DNA of 64,000 nt, taken from positions 1 to 64,000 of the forward strand of contig CAMYJO010000018.1 in assembly GCA_947258755.1 (NCBI GenBank), given 5' to 3'. The notes below the pieces were generated by a model. It ran no database searches. It worked only from the letters and a program-made list of their open reading frames with translations, and was not told the DNA's origin. Shown one piece after another: positions 36,822 through 46,254 of the stretch. The stretch is from an uncultured Gammaproteobacteria bacterium. GTDB lineage: Bacteria; Pseudomonadota; Gammaproteobacteria; JAADHQ01. The translations under genes and the position numbers were made by a program. Position 1 is the stretch's first letter, and each line of letters starts with the position of its first letter.

Positions 36822-37485
36822 CAGTATCGACAAAATTACGAATTGTTGGAGCCGAATTGGCGTATGGCGCCAGGATGAAGAAGTTTGCCCGAAGCTCGCT
36901 GAGGTCATACATTGCCGTAACTGTACTACCTATATCGATGCAGGTTTAATCTTACTTGATCGTGAGCTGCCTGATAATTACGCTGAAGACTACCTGAAAA
37001 CATCCCAGATAAACACTCAGCAGGATGATGACAACGCCACTTCATGCCTTATATTTCGCGTTAACAATGAATGGTATGCACTAAAAGCAAGCGTGCTATC
37101 TGAAATCAGTGAAATAACCGTCAGACATTCTATTCCACACAATCGAAATTCGATTATGGATGGATTGGTGAATATACGTGGCGAAATGGAGATCTGTATC
37201 TCTTTCCCTAATCTAACTGGCAACGCAAAAAATGACATCAGTGCAAAGGGTAGTAACAAAGCACGCATCATCATCATAAAACTTGTTTCCGGGAAATATG
37301 CATTTCAGGTTGATGAGGTCATGGGGATAATGAAAATCAATGATCATACTATCAAGCAGCCACCAGCATCATTAAGCAAATCTAATTCAGTCTTATGCCA
37401 AGGTATATTTGATTACAACCAGGAAAACATAGGTCTTGTCGATGAGCTCCGCATGGACAATATCTTAGTAGAGTCACTCTCATGA
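36814..37485 (+). CDS. wspD: CheW-like protein, WspD-like
   Basis: 223 residues. The N-terminal 60 residues contain CWSRIGVW, then CPKLAEVIHCRNCTTYIDAG, the Cys-rich head characteristic of WspD, followed by a CheW domain (about 70-220) with FRVNNEWYALKASVLSEISEITVRHSIPHN and GLVNIRGEMEICISF. It is the second coupling protein of the pathway. It overlaps wspC by 8 bp and wspE by 4 bp. Confidence 0.9.
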   Translation: MSSSIDKITNCWSRIGVWRQDEEVCPKLAEVIHCRNCTTYIDAGLILLDRELPDNYAEDYLKTSQINTQQDDDNATSCLIFRVNNEWYALKASVLSEISEITVRHSIPHNRNSIMDGLVNIRGEMEICISFPNLTGNAKNDISAKGSNKARIIIIKLVSGKYAFQVDEVMGIMKINDHTIKQPPASLSKSNSVLCQGIFDYNQENIGLVDELRMDNILVESLS

Positions 37486-40229
37486 ACGAATTAGCCCTGG
37501 ATATAGACAACGGCATGTACGCTATTTATGTCAGTGATGCAGACAATCATATTAGTGTACTGACATCCATATTGGCGAATATATCGAGCAATGAAGCTAC
37601 AGATGACATGATCAATGAGGCAGTCAGTGCCGCAAAATCATTAAGTAGCGGAGCCAAGCTATCCAAAATTCCGCGCATACCTGAAGTAGCAGATAATATT
37701 GCACAGGCATTAACCATGCTTGTCAGTAAAAAAATTAATTCAGACACTTCTCTGCACGACACGCTGTCACAAGCGATCGACTTGATTGGCGATTTAAATA
37801 AAACATCAGCCAATGATATTCCGCCATGGCTAACGGTCAATGACGCCGATCTCAGTCAAGTTCTTGAAGACTTAAACTTATTATCCAGCAAAGAGAATAT
37901 AGAAAACGCTAGCGCCTCAGCCGTTAAAGCTAAAGAGGATAACAAAGCAAAATCCGCCAGGAAAGTCAGCAATATCGATATGAGCATGCTCGAGCTGTTC
38001 ATGGTTGAGGCGGAAGCACAAGCCAAGAGCATTGATGAAAACCTGTTAGCGCTTGAAATTGAGCCTGACAATAATGCATTGATTGAGCCACTCATGCGTG
38101 CTTCACACTCTATTAAAGGCGCAGCACGCATGATTGGGTTTGAGGAAATTGTTGCTGTATCTCATCGCATGGAAGATTGCTTTGTGTATACACAAAAAGG
38201 CAAGCTTGATCTTGATAAGCAAGCCATCGATCTGCTCTTGTACTGCAATGATATCCTTAAAACCGTATCCATTATGGCCAAGGAGCAGTTATCAACATGG
38301 CTGCAGCTTAACCAGTCAGCATTTGATGCTTGTCTAATCATGCTTGAAGCCTTAGCTAACAACAGTGACTATGACGTCTCTACGCTGCCAGCCCTTGTGA
38401 CTACCGATCAAAATACTACGAATGATACCGATGACCAGCAGCCATCATGTCCTACACCTAAGACTAGCCAGGCGCAAACAGACAATACTGTCCGCATACA
38501 ATCTGAACATCTAAACAAAATGCTCGCTGTTTCTAATGAATTATTAGTCTCTCAAAACTGGATACAGGAACATCATGATTCGTTGCAGATCCTTAAAAAA
38601 CGACAAACGGAACTTGCCACCAGCACGACGAAACTACGCCATGTACTCGAGCAATTGGACCTGCCAGAAGAGGTATTTGCAGCCCTACTTGAAACTGAAA
38701 ATCGTATTGATACCTGCAGACAGTCACTACATCAGGATATAAGCAAAGTCGATGATTATGACAGGAAAACTTATGTACTTTCATCACGATTGAATCAACA
38801 GGTAATAGCCAGTCGTATGCGCCATTTTTCCGAGGGTACCCATGGATTCAAGAGAATGGTGCGTGACGTATCGCAATCACTAAATAAGGAAATAAAACTG
38901 GACATTGAAGGTCTCGATACTCTCGTTGATAGTGATATTCTTGATAAAATTGAAGCGCCATTGACCCATCTCATTCGTAATGCGATTGATCATGGAATTG
39001 AAGATCCGAGTACACGTCTACAGAAAGGAAAATCCAAGCATGGTCACATCACGGTTTCTGCATTCCATAAATCTGGTCTACTCAACATATCTGTGTCAGA
39101 TGACGGTAAGGGTGTCGATTTAAATGCATTAAAAGAAAAGATCATAAACAAAGGAATGGTCAATCAGAAAATGGCTGAGCGCCTGTCTGATTCTGAACTA
39201 CTCGAATTCCTGTTCCTACCCGGTTTTTCGACAAGGGATAACGTAACCGAATATTCCGGGCGTGGTGTCGGCCTTGATGTCGTACATAGTGTCGTTACGA
39301 CTATGCGCGGGCAATTACGCAGTAGCACTAAAGTTGACCAAGGACTAAAAGTGCAATTACAGTTGCCGCTAACATTGTCTGTACTGCATAGTCTGCTAAC
39401 TGATATTGGCAACGAATATTACGCGTTCCCACTAACCAGAATACATGCAGTCATTAAAAAACAACCGAGTGATATCTTTACCCTGGAAAACAAACAATTA
39501 GTAAAATATGAAGGCCATGATGTCAGTCTTATTAATGGTCGCGAAATACTTGAAACCAGACACTCAGATCCCAGCGATAACGACATCGTAGATATTGTTA
39601 TCCTCAATGAACGTAATGACTACTATGGTATTGTGGTCGATAGCATCGTTGGTAAAGCCAATCTGGCCCTGCACCCCATTGATCCGCGTCTGGGCAAAAT
39701 AAAAGACATTAGCGCTGCCGCAATTGCCGATGATAGCAAGCCAGTCCTGGTTATAGACGTGGATGACCTCCTAATTAACATCCAGGAGCGTATCGGCATT
39801 AATAATCTTGGCACTATCGAGCGCCACGTTAGCCAAAAAAGTGAACAAAAGCTAAAGAAAATACTCGTTATTGACGATTCATTAACAGTAAGGGAGGTTG
39901 AGAAAAATCTCCTCGAGTCTAGGGGCTACTCTGTCGATATTGCTGTTGATGGCATTGATGGCTGGAACAGCGTCAAACAGCAGGATTACGATCTGGTTAT
40001 TACAGATATCGACATGCCTAGAATGAATGGTATAGAGCTTGTTAGCCAATTGAAAATGGATAAAAGACTCAGCAGTATTCCCGTCATGATTGTCTCCTAC
40101 AAAGATAACCCTGATGACCGAAAAAAAGGCCTTGATGCGGGTGCAGATTACTACCTGACCAAAGGCAGCTTTCACGATGAAGGCCTGATCACAGGCGTTA
40201 TAGACCTAATTGGAGAACCTGGAGAATGA
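37482..40229 (+). CDS. wspE: Hybrid CheA histidine kinase with receiver, WspE-like, with an extra N-terminal module
   Basis: 915 residues, about 160 longer than usual WspE. The active Hpt domain is at about 166-275 with H209 in MRASHSIKGAARMIGF. Then come the dimerisation and ATPase region (HLIRNAIDHGIEDP, VSDDGKGVDL, GRGVGLDVVHSVV), a CheW-like regulatory domain, and a C-terminal receiver with VITDIDMPRMNG. The extra residues 1-120 look like a second, degenerate Hpt: EAVSAAKSLSSGAKL aligns with the active motif but has Lys (K52) at the phospho-His place. It phosphorylates WspR and WspF. Confidence 0.92.
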   Translation: MNELALDIDNGMYAIYVSDADNHISVLTSILANISSNEATDDMINEAVSAAKSLSSGAKLSKIPRIPEVADNIAQALTMLVSKKINSDTSLHDTLSQAIDLIGDLNKTSANDIPPWLTVNDADLSQVLEDLNLLSSKENIENASASAVKAKEDNKAKSARKVSNIDMSMLELFMVEAEAQAKSIDENLLALEIEPDNNALIEPLMRASHSIKGAARMIGFEEIVAVSHRMEDCFVYTQKGKLDLDKQAIDLLLYCNDILKTVSIMAKEQLSTWLQLNQSAFDACLIMLEALANNSDYDVSTLPALVTTDQNTTNDTDDQQPSCPTPKTSQAQTDNTVRIQSEHLNKMLAVSNELLVSQNWIQEHHDSLQILKKRQTELATSTTKLRHVLEQLDLPEEVFAALLETENRIDTCRQSLHQDISKVDDYDRKTYVLSSRLNQQVIASRMRHFSEGTHGFKRMVRDVSQSLNKEIKLDIEGLDTLVDSDILDKIEAPLTHLIRNAIDHGIEDPSTRLQKGKSKHGHITVSAFHKSGLLNISVSDDGKGVDLNALKEKIINKGMVNQKMAERLSDSELLEFLFLPGFSTRDNVTEYSGRGVGLDVVHSVVTTMRGQLRSSTKVDQGLKVQLQLPLTLSVLHSLLTDIGNEYYAFPLTRIHAVIKKQPSDIFTLENKQLVKYEGHDVSLINGREILETRHSDPSDNDIVDIVILNERNDYYGIVVDSIVGKANLALHPIDPRLGKIKDISAAAIADDSKPVLVIDVDDLLINIQERIGINNLGTIERHVSQKSEQKLKKILVIDDSLTVREVEKNLLESRGYSVDIAVDGIDGWNSVKQQDYDLVITDIDMPRMNGIELVSQLKMDKRLSSIPVMIVSYKDNPDDRKKGLDAGADYYLTKGSFHDEGLITGVIDLIGEPGE

Positions 40230-41284
40230 ATATAGCGATAGTCAATGACGTGTCCATGATATGCATGCTCATGACCAAAATCATTCATGAAAACAGTCCG
40301 CACCAGGTTATCTGGACTGCTGAAAATGGCGCTGTGGCAATCGAGAAGGCCAAGCAGGATACACCCGATCTGATATTAATGGATCTGATCATGCCTATTA
40401 TGGATGGTATAACTGCCACGCAGAGGATCATGGAGGACTCTCCTTGTGCCATCGTCATCGTCACCGCCAGTGTCGATCAAAATGCAGATATGGTCTTTTC
40501 AGCTATGGCACATGGCGCACTGGATGCTATCTCAACTCCGACACTGGCAAGCGATGACAACAATGACGGCATCACGCCATTGATCAATAAATTGAATGTT
40601 ATCGATAGGCTTATTCTTCCGAACAAAACAAAGGATAATCCCGTCAAAGCACCCTTACGTCAAAGCAGTCATAACCATCGAAAGCATCCACTGATCAGTA
40701 TCGGCGCCTCTACCGGTGGTCCGGGCGCCCTGGCGACTGTCTTATCCGCACTACCTGATAATTTGGATAGCAGTATCGTTATTATCCAACATGTCGATGA
40801 GAATTTTACGGCAGGACTCGCCGACTGGCTCGATGGCCAGTGTAAGCTAGACGTCTCTGTTGCCATGAATGGTCAACCTATAGAAATTGGTAAAGTATAT
40901 ATAGCAGGCGGCTCAAGACATCTGAGACTCAACTCAATATTGAATTTTGAATATACCCCTGAACCCATCGATTACCCCTATCGACCATCCATTAATATCT
41001 TTTTTCAAACTGTGAACCAGTTCTGGACTGGACCTAAGACCGGCGTATTATTAACGGGCATGGGGAGTGATGGAGCACAAGGCCTACTAGCTCTTAAAAA
41101 TAGCAATAATCCTACCATTGCACAAGATGAAAAGAGCTGCGCCGTATATGGTATGCCGCAAGCTGCAGTAAAACTGGATGCAGCCTCCATGGTATTACCA
41201 ATAGAAGGTATTTCGACTGCTCTTCTTAAGATATTATCTGATCAACAACAATCTGTTCTCTCCAGTACGGCACAAAGGCTATAG
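40226..41284 (+). CDS. wspF: CheB methylesterase with receiver, WspF-like
   Basis: 352 residues. Receiver domain about 1-120 with DLILMDLIMPIMDG. Methylesterase about 155-345 with the catalytic Ser in SIGASTGGPGAL, His in IIQHVDENF and Asp in TGMGSDGAQG. It demethylates WspA and dampens WspR output; loss of wspF in Pseudomonas gives high cyclic-di-GMP. Overlaps wspE by 4 bp. Confidence 0.93.
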   Translation: MNIAIVNDVSMICMLMTKIIHENSPHQVIWTAENGAVAIEKAKQDTPDLILMDLIMPIMDGITATQRIMEDSPCAIVIVTASVDQNADMVFSAMAHGALDAISTPTLASDDNNDGITPLINKLNVIDRLILPNKTKDNPVKAPLRQSSHNHRKHPLISIGASTGGPGALATVLSALPDNLDSSIVIIQHVDENFTAGLADWLDGQCKLDVSVAMNGQPIEIGKVYIAGGSRHLRLNSILNFEYTPEPIDYPYRPSINIFFQTVNQFWTGPKTGVLLTGMGSDGAQGLLALKNSNNPTIAQDEKSCAVYGMPQAAVKLDAASMVLPIEGISTALLKILSDQQQSVLSSTAQRL

Positions 41285-41295
41285 ATAGGGATGCC

Positions 41296-42306
41296 ATGAG
41301 CGAACAATTTAACTATGACGAAGATCCACTTAATCAACAACGCATAAAAGTGCTGCTAGTTGATGATCAACCCATGATCGCCGAAGGCATCAAGCGCATG
41401 CTCACTGAAGAAGAAGATATCGATCTGCATTACTGCCAGGACCCCGTCAAGGCCGTCAATCTTGCCAGTGAGCTGGAACCCACTATTATTCTGCAAGATC
41501 TGGTCTTACCTGATATTGATGGTATGACCCTGGTGCGTTTTTATCGTGGTAATGATACGACCAAGGACATTCCGATTATTGTACTTTCAAGCAAGGAAGA
41601 CCCTGCCGTCAAGAAAGAGGCCTTCCAGTATGGCGCGAATGATTACCTGGTAAAATTGCCAGATCAAATTGAACTAATCGCTCGTATCCGCTCACATGCC
41701 AAACATTATTTGTTACAGCTGGAACGCAATGCGGCTTTTTTTGCACTGCGTGAAATGCAACGACAATTACAGAAAACCAATGCCGAACTGGAACGCTTAT
41801 CATCACTGGATGGTCTCACCGGCATTGCCAATAGGCGCTCATTCGACAAGGCCATTGAAAAAGAATGGAAACGGGCAATACGCGACCAGACTTCACTCAG
41901 TCTGATTCTAATCGATATCGATTATTTCAAACCCTACAACGATACCTATGGTCACCTTCAAGGCGATGAGTGCCTATTAACTGTTGCCCAGACCCTGAAA
42001 GAACACGCCACACGGCCGGCTGATTTGTTGGCCCGTTATGGCGGTGAGGAATTTGTACTGATCGCACCATTAACATGCAAAGACGGTGCGATGAAACTGG
42101 CTGACAACCTACAGAACAGCATCAATAAACTGGCCCTGGAGCATCAATCCTCGAAAGTAGCTGACAATGTGACTATCAGCCAGGGGATTTCCACGTTCAT
42201 CCCGACTGACGACATGGATATAGAAGATATAATTAAGTTTGCAGACAAGGCCCTATATCAGGCCAAGGAACTTGGCAGAAATCGCTATATTTTTTATAGC
42301 TCATGA
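41296..42306 (+). CDS. wspR: Response regulator diguanylate cyclase, WspR-like
   Basis: 336 residues. Receiver with acidic pocket LLVDDQP (D23, D24) and phospho-acceptor D68 (ILQDLVLPDIDG), K at VLSSK. A helical stalk (about 140-172) joins it to the GGDEF domain, whose active site reads GGEEF and is preceded by an RPAD inhibitory I-site. Phosphorylation by WspE should activate cyclic-di-GMP synthesis. It is the last gene of the operon, 11 bp after wspF. Confidence 0.95.
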   Translation: MSEQFNYDEDPLNQQRIKVLLVDDQPMIAEGIKRMLTEEEDIDLHYCQDPVKAVNLASELEPTIILQDLVLPDIDGMTLVRFYRGNDTTKDIPIIVLSSKEDPAVKKEAFQYGANDYLVKLPDQIELIARIRSHAKHYLLQLERNAAFFALREMQRQLQKTNAELERLSSLDGLTGIANRRSFDKAIEKEWKRAIRDQTSLSLILIDIDYFKPYNDTYGHLQGDECLLTVAQTLKEHATRPADLLARYGGEEFVLIAPLTCKDGAMKLADNLQNSINKLALEHQSSKVADNVTISQGISTFIPTDDMDIEDIIKFADKALYQAKELGRNRYIFYSS

Positions 42307-42494
42307 TCACGATTCTCTATCCGTCCAGACATCTCAGCAACAACATACCCTCCCAGGATGGCATCCAACAAACACTTAAGCTGTAGCTCCGAATCCTATC
42401 TAAATAGGGCTATCATCATATTTGGCATTCCAAAAACTGCTCAGAACGAGTAACATAAACATTTATTTATTTCAGATATAGGGTCGAGCAACAA

Positions 42495-42818
42495 ATGACA
42501 TACGTGGTTACTGAAAACTGCATTCGATGCAAATACACCGATTGTGTAGAGGTCTGCCCGGTAGACTGCTTTCATGAAGGCCCCAATTTCCTGACGATTG
42601 ACCCTGAAGAATGCATTGATTGCAGCCTATGTGAACCGGAGTGTCCGGCCGAGGCTATTTTCGCCGAGGATGACCTACCTGAAGACCAAGTCCATTTTCT
42701 GGAACTGAATCGTGAGCTCGCCGAAAACTGGCCGGTGATTACCGAACAAAAAGACCCGCCTGCGGATGCTGAGGACTGGGACGGTAAGCCGGATAAATTA
42801 CAGTATTTGGAGAAGTAG
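42495..42818 (+). CDS. fdxA: Ferredoxin, FdxA type (7Fe)
   Basis: 107 residues. The N-terminal 60 residues contain two cluster motifs: [17 protein letters not shown] and [12 protein letters not shown], as in Azotobacter FdI-type proteins with one 3Fe-4S and one 4Fe-4S cluster. The C-terminal 45 residues are the usual FdxA extension ending DKLQYLEK. It is a low-potential electron carrier of unknown partner. The start ATG follows GGGTCGAGCAACAA. A strong terminator follows. Confidence 0.95.
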   Translation: MTYVVTENCIRCKYTDCVEVCPVDCFHEGPNFLTIDPEECIDCSLCEPECPAEAIFAEDDLPEDQVHFLELNRELAENWPVITEQKDPPADAEDWDGKPDKLQYLEK

Positions 42819-42867
42819 AGTGCTTGCCCTTGCGCGAGTGATGAATACTCTTAATGGATCACTCTAA

Positions 42868-42902
42868 GAACTAAAAAAGCCGCTTTCGCGGCTTTTTGTT
42901 TT
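42868..42902 (+). terminator. Terminator after fdxA
   Basis: AAAAAAGCCGC / GCGGCTTTTT stem around TTTC, followed by T residues, 50 bp after the fdxA stop. Confidence 0.9.
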
Positions 42903-42930
42903 ATATGTCAGAGGCAAGGAGATAGTTGAG

Positions 42931-43250
42931 CTGAGACGCCGTTCCTGCGCTTCCGTGCGCCCGCGGCATAAGGCCAGTCCTCGGTGTGTTCAGGGCTATC
43001 CATTATTGGCATCAGATATGAGCTGTGAGAGCCGCTACGCACTTCCCTGTGCTCTCGCGGCATAAGGCTAGTTCCTTGGCATGTTTAGGGCTTTCCAATA
43101 TTTGCATCAGATATGTGCTGTGAGAGCCGCTACGCACTTCCGTGTGCTCTCGCGGCATGTGCGGCTTTAATCTGCTAGTCCTTTTGGGGTGAGATACTAG
43201 CGTTGAGACGCCGCTCCTGCGCTTCCGTGCGCCCGCGGCATAAGGCCATC
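42931..43250. repeat. Array of two related hairpin repeats, partly a 95-bp tandem repeat
   Basis: Two hairpin types alternate as A-B-B-A. Type A (GCGCTTCCGTGCGCCCGCGGC) is at about 42935-42975 and 43205-43247. Type B (CGCACTTCCGTGTGCTCTCGC) is at about 43024-43065 and 43117-43157. The B units lie in a 95-bp tandem duplication that begins at ATCAGATATG (43011, 43106). A similar CGCACTTCCGTGTGC unit is at 16679-16693. Confidence 0.8.
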
Positions 43251-43257
43251 CATGGCC

Positions 43258-43295
43258 AAAAAAAAAGGCGGTCGAGTTATCGACCGCCTTTATCC
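43258..43295. terminator. Hairpin with A and T tracts
   Basis: An AAAAAAAAGGCGGTCG / CGACCGCCTTTAT stem-loop with an AGTTAT loop. It resembles a terminator, though no gene directly precedes it on the plus strand. Confidence 0.65.
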
Positions 43296-43613
43296 ATCTA
43301 GGAAATCCATATCCTCACAAGTCCTTTTGACATTTCCCTGGGTCACTCCCTCGCCACCCTGCTATGAACTTATTGTGAACTTTATCTAAAAGAATACAAG
43401 ACCAAGCCATGGCCACGCGACTATAATGCTTTTCTAATATAATGATTTTTAACTATATTAATTATATATAAATCATATGCTTTCATTGATTATTATACAT
43501 AATATAAATCCGTGTAGGAATATTCCTACACGGATTTCAGACTTTTCCCCTTAAAAAATTGTCGGAAAAAACAGATCTGATCGGCCTGGCTACGATATCA
43601 GCAGCACCAATCA
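43296..43613. other. AT-rich intergenic region with a perfect palindrome
   Basis: No gene is seen. It is AT-rich from 43420 to 43505 and contains a loop-free 32-bp palindrome at 43506-43537 (half site AAATCCGTGTAGGAAT). It ends at the stop codon of the dsbC-like gene. Confidence 0.7.
43506..43537. repeat. Perfect 32-bp palindrome
   Basis: Both halves match exactly with no loop (half site AAATCCGTGTAGGAAT). It lies 77 bp downstream of the dsbC-like stop (on the minus strand) and could be a terminator for that gene or a binding site for a dimeric protein. Confidence 0.85.
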
Positions 43614-44351
43614 CTATTTTGATGCGCGTGAACGCAATAATTTCTGCAATTCGGCAGCCGGGATATAGCTTTCTATCAATTCTCCAGAAGGTAAAATCAG
43701 GGCTGGCGTCCCTCTTAAGCCCAACTGTTTCACCAGTTGCATATGATCCTCTAACGGATTCTTACAATCCTTCGATTCTATCTTTTTACCCGCCTTGGCA
43801 TCTGTAAGGGCCTTCTTTTGATCCTTTTGACACCATACCGATCTGGCAGTCTTAAAGCTCGCTGAACCGATACCGGCACGTGGGTAGAACAGGTAACGTA
43901 TACCAATGCCGAGTTTATTATATTCACCCATCTCGTTATGCATTTTACGACAGTAGCCGCAATCGATATCGGTAAAGGCCGTAACGATGAACTCGGGTTT
44001 CTCGGGATAGAACGTGATCATATTGGCCTCACCAATACCATCAAGCGCATCCTGACGCGCCTTGTATACTTTCGGCATGGTCAGATTCTTTCCCGCCTTC
44101 AAATCAATAATGCTGGCGGTCATAAGATAGCGTGCATCCGGACTTATATAATAAACCTTGGGCCCAACAATCACCTCATACAACCCGCTGACCGGGCTTA
44201 GCTTGACGCTATCCGGCTTGATGCTCGGAACATACTGCTGGAGGTTCTGGGTGAACTTGAAAATATCAGGCTGTTGCTGCGCTTCCTCCGCCATCGAGGT
44301 GCTTGCTACAGACAGAAACCATAATGCAAAGATATTGGATAAAATTCTCAT
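43614..44351 (-). CDS. dsbC: DsbC-type thiol:disulfide interchange protein
   Basis: 245 residues. Signal peptide about 1-21 (ending TSMA-EEA). The N-terminal DsbC dimerisation domain spans about 30-100 (GLYEVIVGPKVYYISPDARYLMTASIIDL). The thioredoxin domain has TDIDCGYCRKMHNEM with the CxxC pair, and RGTPALILPSG with the cis-Pro. It isomerises wrong disulfides in the periplasm. It is next to xerD on the same strand, the classical xerD-dsbC arrangement. Confidence 0.92.
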   Translation of the reverse strand: MRILSNIFALWFLSVASTSMAEEAQQQPDIFKFTQNLQQYVPSIKPDSVKLSPVSGLYEVIVGPKVYYISPDARYLMTASIIDLKAGKNLTMPKVYKARQDALDGIGEANMITFYPEKPEFIVTAFTDIDCGYCRKMHNEMGEYNKLGIGIRYLFYPRAGIGSASFKTARSVWCQKDQKKALTDAKAGKKIESKDCKNPLEDHMQLVKQLGLRGTPALILPSGELIESYIPAAELQKLLRSRASK

Positions 44352-44553
44352 ATAAATTTATTTGACCTGAGACGTGAAAATAGTTCAAAAGGATGTCTAA
44401 CTCATTAAAACCAAGGGGATTATAACACTCGCCTGACTTCCGTCGCTAGTTATCGTTCCCTTTTAATCATTTATTACATTCAGCGAACTATTAACCCTGA
44501 TTGAGCTGCGTGATAACAAAATTCGCCCAATGTCGGTGACTGCGTCAAGCGCG

Positions 44554-45474
44554 CTAACCGCGCGGGTGATGTTCAGTATGCAGGTCTTTCAGACGCTCGC
44601 GGGCGACGTGGGTATAAATTTGTGTGGTCGATAGATCAGAGTGACCCAGCAGTAATTGCACAACCCTCAAATCGGCACCATGATTCAATAAGTGTGATGC
44701 AAAGGCGTGTCGTAGGGTATGCGGTGACAGGTCGCCGCTAATTTGGGCCACGCTGGCATAGCGTTTTAGCAGGTACCAGAAGGCTTGCCGGGTCATCGCT
44801 GAAGCACGTCGGGTCGGAAATAAGGCATCACAGGTCCGCCCTTTCAATAATGATTTACGCGCACCTTGTTGGTAACGAACCATCCAGTCCAATGCATCCT
44901 CTCCCAGTGGTACCAGGCGTTCCTTGTTACCTTTTCCGCTCAGACGCACAACACCCTGCCTGATATTAACTTGCCCTACCGTTAGCCCGACCAACTCGGA
45001 AACACGTAAGCCAGTAGCATATAGAACTTCCAACATGACCCTGTCCCGACAACCTTCAAGACTTTCTACATCCGGCGCAAGTAATAATTTTTCCACTTCT
45101 TTTTCGGTCAGGGTTTTCGGCAGGGGTCGGCCCAAACGTGGCGAGTCTATTTGCGCACTCGGGTCGGTCTGAATTAGTTTTTCACGGACTAGATAACGAT
45201 AGAAACGCCGCATACTGGATAACAGACGTGCCGTCGTTCTTGGGCTGTTTCCCTGCTTGACCCGAAGAGCCAGATATCCCAAAAGCCGATCACGACCGGC
45301 ATCCGCTATACCCGTTTGTGATGGACTGAGCCATTCCGAGAGGCCGGATAAATCACTAATGTAGGAAGTCAGTGTATTTTTGCTAAGGCCGCTTTCCATC
45401 CACAAACTATCACAGAATCGTTCAATCAGCTCGCGATCATATTGCGGAATACGGTTTAATCTGGATTGAGCCAT
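44554..45474 (-). CDS. xerD: Tyrosine recombinase XerD
   Basis: 306 residues. SAM-like core-binding domain about 10-95 (FCDSLWMESGLSKNTLTSYISDL), catalytic domain with ATGLRVSELVGL (Arg), Lys in GKGNKERLVPL, HTLRHAFASHLLNHGADLRVVQLLLGH (H-x-x-R and His) and the nucleophile in TQIYTHV. It resolves chromosome dimers at dif with XerC and FtsK. Confidence 0.95.
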   Translation of the reverse strand: MAQSRLNRIPQYDRELIERFCDSLWMESGLSKNTLTSYISDLSGLSEWLSPSQTGIADAGRDRLLGYLALRVKQGNSPRTTARLLSSMRRFYRYLVREKLIQTDPSAQIDSPRLGRPLPKTLTEKEVEKLLLAPDVESLEGCRDRVMLEVLYATGLRVSELVGLTVGQVNIRQGVVRLSGKGNKERLVPLGEDALDWMVRYQQGARKSLLKGRTCDALFPTRRASAMTRQAFWYLLKRYASVAQISGDLSPHTLRHAFASHLLNHGADLRVVQLLLGHSDLSTTQIYTHVARERLKDLHTEHHPRG

Positions 45475-45505
45475 GCGTGCATCTTGCTAATATCCGGGCA
45501 AGCAA

Positions 45506-45904
45506 TCAAGCTGACAGCCCTTTTAACACCATATCTGTAAAACTGACAATACCGATTACTTTGCCGTTGTCAATAACTGGCGCACGCGACAGCTGAAAAC
45601 GCTCAAATAACCTGGCGCAGTATTTAATATCCATATCAGGGTCTACCTGGATGACGGGTTTGGCCATGATTTCATAGACGTTGACCCGTTGCGTTGACCT
45701 ATTTTGTGCCAGCACCAATCGGGCAATATCTGAAATCAACAACATACCATACTCGTCATCATTATGCCGTTTGTTGACGATGAGGCATTTAGTTTCGACA
45801 TGCTTCATGGTATTGAGCGCATCAGATACAGTTGCCATACCATCGACAACATCATATTTTTGTTTCATGACTTCACGCACTCGAACTATTTTACGTTCAC
45901 TCAT
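45506..45904 (-). CDS. CBS domain protein
   Basis: 132 residues, a tandem pair of CBS motifs (about 9-67 and 74-131): VREVMKQKYDVVDGMATVSDALNTMKHV and YEIMAKPVIQVDPDMDIKYCARLFERFQLSRAPVIDNGKVIGIVSFTDMV. CBS pairs bind adenine nucleotides and act as energy sensors. The gene overlaps the P-II-like gene by 4 bp and is last in an operon with two DUF1538 membrane proteins, so it probably senses nucleotide state for the transporter (inference). Confidence 0.92.
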   Translation of the reverse strand: MSERKIVRVREVMKQKYDVVDGMATVSDALNTMKHVETKCLIVNKRHNDDEYGMLLISDIARLVLAQNRSTQRVNVYEIMAKPVIQVDPDMDIKYCARLFERFQLSRAPVIDNGKVIGIVSFTDMVLKGLSA

Positions 45905-46254
45905 ATTTCCTCCTCGACGGCCTCAGACAATTTCTTTATCTGGTGTGCCACACCAACAGCATCCTCCACATCAATTTGAATAGCGATACCTGTTCCTGGA
46001 CGTTGCTCGAATTCACCCACCTCATTGATCAATTCAAGTATATTTCGACAGAGATGCTCTTCCACCAGAAACAAAACCACATCACGTTGGGTTTCCAGGC
46101 TCAAGCCAAAGAATGTCTTCGACTTCTTCAAGCCTTCACCACGCGCATGATTGATAACGGTCGCTCCCGTCGCCCCTCCTTCTCTGGCAGCCTCCATGAT
46201 TTTATTGGTCGTGTCATCTTCGACAAAAGCGATTATTAACTTAAAGTGCATCAT
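45901..46254 (-). CDS. P-II-like signalling protein
   Basis: 117 residues with the ferredoxin-like P-II fold: FKLIIAFVEDDTTNKIMEAAREGGATGATVINHARGEG, T-loop region LKKSKTFFGLSLETQRDVVLFLVEEHLCRNILELINEVGEF, then PGTGIAIQIDVEDAVGV. The T-loop lacks the Tyr51 uridylylation site of GlnB, so control is probably by ligand binding only. Its position between a DUF1538 pair and a CBS protein, with 4-bp overlaps, suggests it gates that transporter. It is not GlnB or GlnK. Confidence 0.85.
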   Translation of the reverse strand: MMHFKLIIAFVEDDTTNKIMEAAREGGATGATVINHARGEGLKKSKTFFGLSLETQRDVVLFLVEEHLCRNILELINEVGEFEQRPGTGIAIQIDVEDAVGVAHQIKKLSEAVEEEI

